Positions 9,313-16,769 of a DNA stretch of 46,723 bases are shown one piece after another (within the stretch, counting starts at the first letter, position 1; each line of letters opens with the position of its first letter). The stretch is from Candidatus Riflebacteria bacterium HGW-Riflebacteria-2. Its GTDB lineage: Bacteria; Muiribacteriota; Ozemobacteria; Ozemobacterales; Ozemobacteraceae. The notes under the pieces were generated by a model. It worked only from the letters and a program-made list of their open reading frames with translations, had not been told where the DNA came from and did no database searches. Location: NCBI GenBank assembly GCA_002839435.1, contig PGYA01000061.1, positions 1 through 46,723 on the forward strand, read 5' to 3'. A program made the translations under genes and the position numbers.

Positions 9313-9987
9313 ATGAGCGAAATAGAAGCTCAGGCTCGCAACTACTGGGAAAAAACCTGGAACAGATTCCTGAAATATCATGGCATGATTGCGCCATCAG
9401 CCAAGCTTGTACAGCATTTATTCAATCATGTCCCCAGAAATGGCACCATTCTCGACCTTGGCTGCGGCGAGGGCCGCAACAGCCTGTATCTGAGTCAGGT
9501 TGGCTACAACATTGTCGGAATCGATCTTTCATTCAAAGCAGCCAGAGTCATGAAAAACAACTTCTTCGAAGAAGAACTCAAGGGTCTCGTCATCACAGGT
9601 GACGCCAGAAAGCTGCCCTTTCTCAATGACAGTATCGACGGGATTCTAGCCCACCACCTTTTCGACCACCTCGATGCCAATGGTTTTATGCATGCGCTTG
9701 ACGAAGCCTTCAGGGTTTTGCGGCCAGATGGCGTCATGCTGATGACGGCTGACTGTTTTGGTGAATTTGCCGGCGACAGAAACGCCGTAACAAGGGATGA
9801 CGGGTCAATCGTATTTGTCAAGGGCGGTTACAAGGGTATGCTGGTGCGGCCTTACCGCGAAGATGAGCTGTCACTGTTACCTGAAAAAGGCTGGACAGTT
9901 CTCAAAGATGAATTGACTCCGCGCCATAGCAAAATCCTGCTTTTACAGAAGAGCATGGGCAGCAACAATAGCCGTCTGGCCTGCTAA
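9313..9987 (+). CDS. Class I SAM-dependent methyltransferase
   Basis: This 224-residue protein has a Rossmann-fold methyltransferase core. Motif I is ILDLGCGEGRNSLYLSQVG (about 46-64), the acidic end of strand 2 is GIDLS, and later motifs are GDARKLPFLNDSIDGILAHH and EAFRVLRPDGVMLM, as in the Methyltransf_11/UbiE group. The substrate cannot be deduced. Its ATG comes one base after the phosphatase stop, so the two are co-translated. Its 3' end overlaps the convergent GGDEF gene by 4 bases, leaving no room for a separate terminator. Confidence 0.87.
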   Translation: MSEIEAQARNYWEKTWNRFLKYHGMIAPSAKLVQHLFNHVPRNGTILDLGCGEGRNSLYLSQVGYNIVGIDLSFKAARVMKNNFFEEELKGLVITGDARKLPFLNDSIDGILAHHLFDHLDANGFMHALDEAFRVLRPDGVMLMTADCFGEFAGDRNAVTRDDGSIVFVKGGYKGMLVRPYREDELSLLPEKGWTVLKDELTPRHSKILLLQKSMGSNNSRLAC

Positions 9988-11564
9988 ATATCGACTTCTC
10001 TGGATACTTTTGAGGGTGCGGCGGTAACCTGGTTTCTGCCGTGTTCTTTAGACCAGTAAAGCGCCACGTCAGCGGCCTTGATCAATGAATCCATGTCGTC
10101 GGCGCAGTCCGGGAACACAGACACGCCAAAACTGGCGCTGATCTTGTGGACAACCCCGGTCACTTCGAGATAGTCATTTTCGATCGAACGTCTTACACGC
10201 TCAGCAACGGCAACTGCACCGGTCATATCGGTTTCCGGCAGCACCAGTGCAAATTCCTCGCCGCCGTAGCGGACTGGCAAATCATGAGTTCGAACAGCTC
10301 GGCGCAGAATTGCGGCCACATGCCTGAGCACGTCATCACCTGTCTGATGGCCAAAATTATCGTTGAGCAGCTTGAAATGGTCGATATCGACCATGATCAA
10401 AGCCAGACTTCTCTTGAACCTGGCTGCCCGCTTGATTTCGTCAAGAAGGCGCTGTTTAAAATAGCGATGCAGGTAGAGCTTGGTCATGCCATCGGTGATC
10501 GCCTGTTCATAAAGCTGCGCATTTTTAACCGCGGCGCCCAGCTGCACGGCAAAGACCTTGATCAGTCTGATATCACGGTTGGTAAAACCATTGGCAGATT
10601 CAGCTGCACAAAGATGCACCAGCCCCAGAAACTCGCCCTGATTGAGAATAGGCACCACCACAAATGAACAGCCAAAGACCTTTTCGTCAAGACGTTTGAG
10701 TGTTGCCGGGTGCTCTGACTTGCCCTGCTCGTATTCAAATGATTCTTTGCGTTCCTGAGCCATTTGCAGTATCTCGGAATCTTCGAGACAGAGAGTGTCA
10801 GGAAGCTCGGTGGCATCACCCAGATGACTCATCAGATTGAACGAACGGTGTTCTTCTTCATATAGCCAGGTAGAACCGCGCTTGATATCAGTAATCTCTG
10901 CTATGGCGCTCATTGCCATATCCAGCAGAGCCTGCAGCTGCAGTTCTGACGAGATCATCTGCGATGCCTGGTATAGTATGCTGACTTCCTGAATCTTCTC
11001 ATCAAGCCTCACGTTTGCTTCGCGCAGCTCAGAAAGAAGCAGAAAGTTGTTGATAGCAACCGAAATGTTGCGTGAAAGTGTCTTTAAAAAGCTCATTTCC
11101 TTGTCGGTCAGCGGAACTTCCTTGAGTTTATGACCGACGACCAGAAAACCGATGAGCTTTTCCCTGACCTTCAGAACGGATATGCAATCAAGATTATCAT
11201 CTGCAAAGTCCTGCAGGCAGTTTTTCAGATGTGGGAATTCTTTGACGCGATGCGTGATTTCAGCAGATTCATCTTCAAGCAGCTTAACTTCTTCCTGTTC
11301 AAGCTCAAAATCATAGGTTTTGTGGACAAGCTTCCAGGAGCAGCGCAGTGATACACGCTTTGTATAGTTTTCGAAAAGAAATATACCGCCCTTACGAACG
11401 CCAAGAGTGCCGAGAAGAAGATGTAAAAGTGACTTCAGCTGAGCATCAAAACTGCTGACGCGGCACAGCTCATCGCCAATATCGCTGAGGGCTTCAAGAA
11501 CATACTCATAGCGCAGCACCTGCTGCTGCATTTTCTGTTCAAGGTCAGACTGCTGCTCAGACAT
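9984..11564 (-). CDS. GAF-GAF-GGDEF diguanylate cyclase
   Basis: This 526-residue cytoplasmic protein should make cyclic di-GMP from two GTP. A short N-terminal helix leads to a first GAF-like domain (about 20-175), a linker helix, a second GAF domain (about 190-350) and a C-terminal GGDEF domain (about 360-520). The active-site motif is GGEEF at about 433-437, an accepted active variant. An inhibitory-site motif RTHD lies exactly five residues before it, so product feedback is expected. DHFKLLNDNFGHQTGD is the usual substrate-binding helix. There are no membrane segments. It is the second gene after the STAS gene (5-base gap) and is probably co-transcribed with it. Confidence 0.92.
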   Translation of the reverse strand: MSEQQSDLEQKMQQQVLRYEYVLEALSDIGDELCRVSSFDAQLKSLLHLLLGTLGVRKGGIFLFENYTKRVSLRCSWKLVHKTYDFELEQEEVKLLEDESAEITHRVKEFPHLKNCLQDFADDNLDCISVLKVREKLIGFLVVGHKLKEVPLTDKEMSFLKTLSRNISVAINNFLLLSELREANVRLDEKIQEVSILYQASQMISSELQLQALLDMAMSAIAEITDIKRGSTWLYEEEHRSFNLMSHLGDATELPDTLCLEDSEILQMAQERKESFEYEQGKSEHPATLKRLDEKVFGCSFVVVPILNQGEFLGLVHLCAAESANGFTNRDIRLIKVFAVQLGAAVKNAQLYEQAITDGMTKLYLHRYFKQRLLDEIKRAARFKRSLALIMVDIDHFKLLNDNFGHQTGDDVLRHVAAILRRAVRTHDLPVRYGGEEFALVLPETDMTGAVAVAERVRRSIENDYLEVTGVVHKISASFGVSVFPDCADDMDSLIKAADVALYWSKEHGRNQVTAAPSKVSREVDI

Positions 11565-11569
11565 GAAAC

Positions 11570-11920
11570 TTAACCCTTAAACTTTGCTACGGCTTCTTCT
11601 TCTTTATCAAAGGGCTGCGCAAACTGCAAAAGCCCCATCATTTCGAATGTCTTGCGGTTGGTTGGGGTTAAGTTGGTGAATGCCAGCGCACCTTCCGATT
11701 CCTCGATTGCTTCTATGACGCCTATCAGAATTGATATCCCTATACTGTTTATCAGCGGCGACTGCTCAAGATTGATAACGATTTTGTTGATCGATTTTTC
11801 GAGATGTTCGGAACATATCTCATCAACCTGCTCAGCGCCCAGGTCATTCAGATAACCATTGGTTCTGATGATCAATACATTGTTATCAACCTGATGCGTT
11901 AGAGAGAATTCTTCTGACAT
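11570..11920 (-). CDS. STAS-domain anti-sigma factor antagonist-like protein
   Basis: This 116-residue protein is a single STAS domain, the fold of SpoIIAA/RsbV-type antagonists that are switched by serine phosphorylation. The key loop reads N58-S59-I60-G61. The phosphorylatable serine position of the usual DSSG motif is present, but the preceding Asp is Asn and the following Ser is Ile. The remaining strands and the C-terminal helix (TNRKTFEMMGLLQFAQPF) fit the family. It leads a two-gene transcript with the diguanylate cyclase. It is the obvious candidate substrate for the SpoIIE-type phosphatase at 6618-9311. No partner kinase or sigma factor gene is in the window. Confidence 0.88.
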   Translation of the reverse strand: MSEEFSLTHQVDNNVLIIRTNGYLNDLGAEQVDEICSEHLEKSINKIVINLEQSPLINSIGISILIGVIEAIEESEGALAFTNLTPTNRKTFEMMGLLQFAQPFDKEEEAVAKFKG

Positions 11921-12107
11921 AATTGCTTGTTAAGCTCCCTGGCAACTTAAATTCTTCCTGTGTCGTCTCTATCCTGCTGGAGGAATTTCTTTATAACACA
12001 TTAGCACAAATAAATCATATAAACAACAATCTTTATTATCAATTGCCACAAACAATAAGATAATTTTGCCTTGCCATTTCAGACATTTTTTATATATTGA
12101 CTGGCTC

Positions 12108-12986
12108 ATGTGGAAATATTCTAATCAGATCACGATAAGATGGGCATATTTCATATTGCTGGCGCTGGCACTGGCAGTCACAATGTGGCTGGCTTCCGGC
12201 ACGAACCCTGAAATCCTCACCCAACCGGGCTTAAAGGCTGCACTAACCGAGATATCAGTGCGGGCTGAGTTTCAGCCACTATGGGTGTGGCCGGGGCTCT
12301 TTTTTGCAGTGACCATACTTATGCTGACAGGAGTACCGTCCATATTGCCATTTGCCTTTATGATGGTGGTCTCAGGGTTTTACACCGCGTTTATCGTAAC
12401 CTTCCTGTCTCAGGTTTTTGTAACCCGAATATGCATCCACAGAGCCTGGAAAATTGCCGACCGTGATTCTTACCAAAAATCATTGCAGCCTGCTCTTAAA
12501 TCACTGCTCTGGCAAAGCCAGGAGCACTTCATGCAGTTCGCTTTCTGGAGCAGAGTCTATTTTGCCTACCCTCTACGAACAGTCGATTATATAACTCCTA
12601 TGATACAGCCAGGCGAGAAACAGCTGAGCAGCACACTGCTGCCGGCTGCAGCCGCGATCTTTCTGCGCATGCTGATTCCTTCATTCTGGCTGCATTCATT
12701 GATCAGACTGGCTGTGAACGTCGCTCCCGACCCAGCTGGTGACGCATCCGTGTTTCTGCTGTGGTCTTCGGCACTTGTCGCCTACACTATGATACCAAGA
12801 GTACCCGAGTTTTTTGTCTGCTCTGATAGTGTCAGGCCAATTCTCACCGCAATAGGCAGACCAGCGAAGGTCATGCAAAATTCGGCTGATGCAAAAACGG
12901 CAAAACCTGGGAATTCTGACACCAAGAGCCCGCAAGTCGAAGTACGCAGCATGCGAGAAACCGCACAGACCGCAGTAGAAGGATAG
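12108..12986 (+). CDS. Multi-pass membrane protein, VTT/DedA-like
   Basis: The protein has about 292 residues from the ATG at 12108. An in-frame TTG at 12066 would add 14 residues, but it lies upstream of a promoter-like TTGCCA-16-TATATT (12071-12098). It has a membrane segment near the N-terminus (FILLALALAVTMWLA). A loop and further segments follow (GLFFAVTILMLTGVPSILPF, MMVVSGFYTAFIVTFLSQVF). A later re-entrant-looking region FWSRVYFAYPLRTVDYI resembles the RxxP/N loop of VTT (TVP38/DedA) proteins. A segment LLPAAAAIFLRMLIPSFWL and a polar tail end the protein. The VTT assignment is an inference from layout; function (lipid scrambling or transport in relatives) is not shown. No clear Shine-Dalgarno is seen. 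Confidence 0.65.
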   Translation: MWKYSNQITIRWAYFILLALALAVTMWLASGTNPEILTQPGLKAALTEISVRAEFQPLWVWPGLFFAVTILMLTGVPSILPFAFMMVVSGFYTAFIVTFLSQVFVTRICIHRAWKIADRDSYQKSLQPALKSLLWQSQEHFMQFAFWSRVYFAYPLRTVDYITPMIQPGEKQLSSTLLPAAAAIFLRMLIPSFWLHSLIRLAVNVAPDPAGDASVFLLWSSALVAYTMIPRVPEFFVCSDSVRPILTAIGRPAKVMQNSADAKTAKPGNSDTKSPQVEVRSMRETAQTAVEG

Positions 12987-13091
12987 TGAGCCCAGCCCGT
13001 AATGTCTTTGCCAGATTACAGGTTGACTATGCCTCCGATTTTGTTTAAAGCTATAGTGTGTTTTAAATGAATATTTTAATCGGAGGGTAGA

Positions 13092-14957
13092 ATGTCCTAC
13101 GACACTTCACTTATCAGAGAACTCAAACACCGGGCAGCCCGCATCAGATGGCTTTCGCTGAAAACCACCGCCGAAGCTGGTTCAGGACACCCGACATCCT
13201 GCTGCTCATGTGCCGAAATTCTTTCTGCACTCTTTTTCAAAGTTATGCGCTACGATCCCAAAAATCCAGGCGCGCACAGCAATGACCGCCTCGTCATGTC
13301 AAAGGGGCATGCTGCTCCCGCGCTTTATGCGGCATGGTGTGAAGCCGGTTATCTCGAAGAAAAAGAACTTTTTACTCTGCGCAAGATGGGCTCACGCATT
13401 GAAGGGCACCCAATGCCCAGCCTGCCATTTGTCGATGTCGCTACCGGCTCTCTCGGACAGGGACTCTCTGTTGGCCTGGGCATTTCCCTGCAACAGCAGA
13501 AAGTTGTAAAAAACGGGGCCCGCACCTTTGTATTGCTCGGAGACGGCGAAATGGCAGAGGGCTCGGTCTGGGAAGCACTGGCCCTGGCCGACAATCTGAA
13601 AGCACCAAACCTCGTAGCAATAATCGACGTTAACCGACTTGGCCAGAGCCGCGAAACAATGCATGGGCACGACATTCGCACCTATGCCCGCAAAGCAGAA
13701 GCTTTTGGCTGGGAAGCGATAGTTGTTGAAAATGGCCACGACATCGAAGCAGTTCTCAAAGGCCTCGAACAGGCAACTAATGTATCGGGCAAACCAGCCT
13801 GCGTAATTGTGAAAACTTACAAAGGCGGTGGCCTGAGCCAGATCTCCGACAAGGAAAACTGGCACGGAAAACCTGTCATGCCCGGTCATGGCCTTGAAGA
13901 GGCCCTGGCAGAAGTTGAAAAAGATATCATGAAGTCACCGCCAGCCCCTGCAATTGCGCGTCCAGAAGCGATGCAGGACAAAATAGTCACCGGCCCGGTA
14001 GCCGAAAAAATCGAGCCGGCCCCATACAAAAAGGGCGACAAGGCGGCAACTCGCCAGGCGGTAGGCCCGGCCCTGGTCAATCTCGGCAAAGCTGACGAAC
14101 GCATCTGGGTTATCGATGGCGACACCCAGAACTCAACCTACGCCCAGAAGTTTGGCGAAGCTTATCCAGAACGTTTTGTCGAATGCTTCATCGCCGAACA
14201 GAACATGGCCGGCGTGGCAGCCGGACTGGCATCACGTGGGCTGATTCCTTTTGCGACCACATTTGGCGCCTTTCTTGCCCGCGCTTTTGACCAGATCAGA
14301 ATGGCAGCGCTCTCAGGCTTGAAAGTCAAATTCATCGGCACCCATGCCGGTATCTCGATCGGTGAAGATGGCCCGTCACAGATGGCTCTCGAAGATCTCG
14401 CATCGTTCGCAACCCTTCCCAATGGCGCGGTATTTTATCCGTCAGACGCAGTTTCAGCCTATAACTGCATAGTAAACCTCGCACGTCACGAGGGCCCGGG
14501 CTATGTTAGACTGTCACGCCCGAATTCAGAAGTATTGTATGATGCAAGCGAGCAGTTTCCGAGCGGTGGCCTGAAAGTGCTGAAAAAGTCAGATACGCCT
14601 GCGTTGACGGTCGTTTCGGCCGGTGTAATAGTGCATGAAGCACTCAAGGCCATCAAGAATCTGCCGGGCAGCGAAAAGATTCAGCTTGTCGATCTTTACA
14701 GCCTCAAGCCGTTCCCCACTGAAGAACTCAGCAAACTCGTGAACGCGTCAAACGGCAATGTCGCGGTATTCGAAGAGCACGCGGTCGAGGGCGGAATTGG
14801 CGCCACTGTAGCACTCAAGCTCGCCGGGCACATCAAGTCGTTCAAGCATGTCGCAGTAACAAGTGTACCCAGATCGGGTACCCCCGATGAACTGCTGGCA
14901 TCATTCGGACTCTCTGCCGACAAGATCGCCGAAACGCTGAAAGCAATTCTCAAATAG
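13092..14957 (+). CDS. tkt: Transketolase
   Basis: The 621-residue enzyme transfers two-carbon ketol units in the non-oxidative pentose phosphate pathway, using thiamine diphosphate. Order: an N-terminal TPP-binding domain with GSGHPTS, MSKGHAAPALY, GSLGQGLSVGLG and the TPP motif GDGEMAEGSVWEA near residue 150; a linker (about 275-315); a Pyr domain with the glutamate-containing FIAEQNMAGVAAGLA; and a C-terminal transketolase domain. The length matches the shorter ~620-residue transketolase class rather than the ~660-residue E. coli type. GGAGGG precedes the ATG. It has its own strong terminator and appears monocistronic. Confidence 0.96.
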   Translation: MSYDTSLIRELKHRAARIRWLSLKTTAEAGSGHPTSCCSCAEILSALFFKVMRYDPKNPGAHSNDRLVMSKGHAAPALYAAWCEAGYLEEKELFTLRKMGSRIEGHPMPSLPFVDVATGSLGQGLSVGLGISLQQQKVVKNGARTFVLLGDGEMAEGSVWEALALADNLKAPNLVAIIDVNRLGQSRETMHGHDIRTYARKAEAFGWEAIVVENGHDIEAVLKGLEQATNVSGKPACVIVKTYKGGGLSQISDKENWHGKPVMPGHGLEEALAEVEKDIMKSPPAPAIARPEAMQDKIVTGPVAEKIEPAPYKKGDKAATRQAVGPALVNLGKADERIWVIDGDTQNSTYAQKFGEAYPERFVECFIAEQNMAGVAAGLASRGLIPFATTFGAFLARAFDQIRMAALSGLKVKFIGTHAGISIGEDGPSQMALEDLASFATLPNGAVFYPSDAVSAYNCIVNLARHEGPGYVRLSRPNSEVLYDASEQFPSGGLKVLKKSDTPALTVVSAGVIVHEALKAIKNLPGSEKIQLVDLYSLKPFPTEELSKLVNASNGNVAVFEEHAVEGGIGATVALKLAGHIKSFKHVAVTSVPRSGTPDELLASFGLSADKIAETLKAILK

Positions 14958-14973
14958 CACAAACAACCGCCAG

Positions 14974-15010
14974 GGGCAGACAGGTACATCAACCTGTCTG
15001 CCCTTCTTTT
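14974..15010 (+). terminator. Rho-independent terminator after transketolase
   Basis: A perfect 12-bp stem (GGGCAGACAGGT with ACCTGTCTGCCC) with a 6-base loop is followed by TTCTTTT. Confidence 0.94.
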
Positions 15011-15191
15011 ATCTCCAGCAAATAATTTTCGAGATTTTTCTGGTCTCTTTGTGCCTGTGGCGGAAGTTATTTGTTTGTAAGTGTTTGCTGATGTTTGCCA
15101 ATACGCGTTGCTGCCGCTGAAATAAAGGTTAACAAAACATCTTTTGCGGTCGAAAAGGTTTATGGATTTGTTTGCCTCCTTATTTTTCAGG

Positions 15192-15219
15192 TCCGGGGAT
15201 ACCCCGGATCTTTTTTTTT
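15192..15219 (+). terminator. Orphan Rho-independent terminator
   Basis: A 7-bp GC-rich stem (TCCGGGG with CCCCGGA) with a 3-base loop is followed by TC and a run of T. It is preceded by no coding region on its strand apart from the transketolase gene, which already has a terminator. Confidence 0.85.
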
Positions 15220-15263
15220 AACATTTTTGTAGGCAAAGTCTGCTTTTATGGTAAATTAGCAGC

Positions 15264-15902
15264 ATGTACATAATAGGAATTTGTGGTTTATCAGGCTCCG
15301 GCAAAAGCAGTGTATCAAGAGCGGTTCTCGAGAGGTTTCCCGGGAAAATCTGCGTTCTTGAACACGACATGTATTATTACGCCAAAAAAGACAAGCCCAC
15401 CATCAAGAACTACGACCACCCCGACGCATTGGAAACCAGCCTGTTGATCAATCATATCAATGAACTTCGAAACAATCGCGCGATCGAACGCCCGATCTAC
15501 GATTTCAAAGCTTCAGACAGGCGCAGCGACAGGGTACAAGTCGAACCGCGACCGATTCTAATCGTAGAAGGCCTGCTGATTTTCAACATTCCAGAACTCA
15601 TGCCACTCTTCGACCTGCGCATATACATTGACGTCGCCCTCGACAAAGCCATCATCCGCCGTATCAAGCGTGACCACTGTGATCGCGGCCGAACAGTACA
15701 GAGCATCATCACTCAGTATGAAAGCACGGTTCGCGATGCCGCAATCAACATGGTACAACCGTCAAGATACCTTGCTGACCTGATTATTCCGCAGGGCGCC
15801 AGCAACCTCGTTGCTCTCGAAGTCCTCTACGGCAAAATCCGCGACCTGCTATCAACCGGCAACAACCCTGACGGCATCATTAAAAATTCAGAAGACGTTT
15901 AG
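15264..15902 (+). CDS. udk: Uridine kinase-like P-loop kinase
   Basis: The 212-residue protein matches the uridine kinase/phosphoribulokinase-like family, which phosphorylates uridine (and often cytidine) in pyrimidine salvage. The P-loop is GLSGSGKSS (residues 8-16). EHDMYYYAKKDKPT is the substrate loop, NYDHPDALETSLLINHI is highly typical of Udk, YDFKASDRRSD follows, IVEGLLIF is the Walker B region, and RRIKRDHCDRGRT is the lid. Length is normal. There is no Shine-Dalgarno before the ATG, and a TAAATT box ends 6 bases upstream, so the mRNA may be leaderless. An upstream nucleoside transporter gene (4039-5382) would fit salvage but is far away. Confidence 0.9.
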   Translation: MYIIGICGLSGSGKSSVSRAVLERFPGKICVLEHDMYYYAKKDKPTIKNYDHPDALETSLLINHINELRNNRAIERPIYDFKASDRRSDRVQVEPRPILIVEGLLIFNIPELMPLFDLRIYIDVALDKAIIRRIKRDHCDRGRTVQSIITQYESTVRDAAINMVQPSRYLADLIIPQGASNLVALEVLYGKIRDLLSTGNNPDGIIKNSEDV

Positions 15903-15919
15903 AACCGGTTTTAAAGCAT

Positions 15920-16615
15920 TTAAAGCATTCCGCTTTCTCTAAAGCTGAAATAGCCTTTTTCTTCGCGGCCGACGATAACATGGTCGAGAAAGCGCAGGTC
16001 AAGTGTCGCGGCAGCGGATGCCAGCTGACGGGTTATATTGATATCAGCATTTGACGGGCGCAACTGACCAGTTGGATGATTATGTACAACGATTATGCCG
16101 GTGGCATGCAATGCCATTGCGCGCTTCATGATTTTGCGAGGATACACCGCGGTCTGGTCTTCTGTTCCAGACGAGAGAATTTCGTCTTTGATTACGCGGT
16201 TAAGGTTGTTAACAAAGATTACCCGCAGTTGTTCTTCGGGCAGCGCCTCCATTGAAGTGCCCAGATAGTCCATTAACACCGAGCCAGATGCTATAGCCGG
16301 GGCCGTATCGAACAAGCGGTTGCGATTGATGCGCTGCATCAGCGCTCGCAACATTATAAACAGGCGAGCCGATGCCTCACCCATGCCAGGCACACTGCAT
16401 AGCTGCTGCAAGTCCGCGGCTAAGACTTTTTCCAGACTGCCAAGTTCTTTTAGAAGCGACTTGGCAACCGGCTTGGTGTCTTTGCGGGCAAAGGTATAAA
16501 ACAACAAAATTTCGAGAATTTCATGGTCAGAAAACCCATCGAAACCTGTTTCGTCAAAGCGCTGGCGCAACCGATCGCGATGCCCGGCATTTGCGTTGGG
16601 TTCGTTCGTCTGCAT
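15920..16615 (-). CDS. radC: RadC family JAMM/MPN+ domain protein
   Basis: The 231-residue protein has the RadC (DUF2466) layout. An N-terminal UPF0758 part carries a helix-hairpin-helix (about 60-85, SVPGMGEASARLFI), and a C-terminal JAMM metalloprotease-like domain follows. The metal-binding motif is intact: H178-N-H180-P with TGQLRPSNAD downstream (HxHP...SxxD). The biological role of RadC is unsettled despite the name. AGAGGT lies about 8 bases before the ATG. It converges on the uridine kinase gene (17-base gap) and diverges from the PEP carboxykinase gene. Confidence 0.93.
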   Translation of the reverse strand: MQTNEPNANAGHRDRLRQRFDETGFDGFSDHEILEILLFYTFARKDTKPVAKSLLKELGSLEKVLAADLQQLCSVPGMGEASARLFIMLRALMQRINRNRLFDTAPAIASGSVLMDYLGTSMEALPEEQLRVIFVNNLNRVIKDEILSSGTEDQTAVYPRKIMKRAMALHATGIIVVHNHPTGQLRPSNADINITRQLASAAATLDLRFLDHVIVGREEKGYFSFRESGML

Positions 16616-16769
16616 ACAGATTTACCTCTCAGCGAAATTCTAGCATAAAATGCCGGCCTGCCAAAGTGATTTCAGGCACAAAAAGGCTTGCCGAAATTCG
16701 GGCAAAGGATTAAACTCAGCAAAGTATGTTCACTATATAAGAGCATGTATAAGGACAAGGAGATTGAAA

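Larger units (their letters stand above)
14958..15263 (+). other. 306-base gene-free region with two terminators
   Basis: No credible protein is encoded here. The first 50 bases hold the transketolase terminator. A second perfect terminator at 15192-15219 has no gene before it. Between them is a T/G-rich stretch (15060-15110, repeated TGTTTGC) and a CCTCCTT element at 15175-15181 just before the second hairpin. A short untranslated RNA or a transcription-attenuating leader for the kinase gene is possible. I found no known riboswitch or 6S pattern. Confidence 0.5.

Noticed and set aside
13023..13057. TTGACT and TATAGT upstream of transketolase as a promoter
   Set aside because: The two boxes are 23 bases apart, too far for a normal sigma-70 promoter.
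16650..16769. 40-residue N-terminal extension of PEP carboxykinase
   Set aside because: It has no family match and the ATG at 16770 has a good ribosome binding site.
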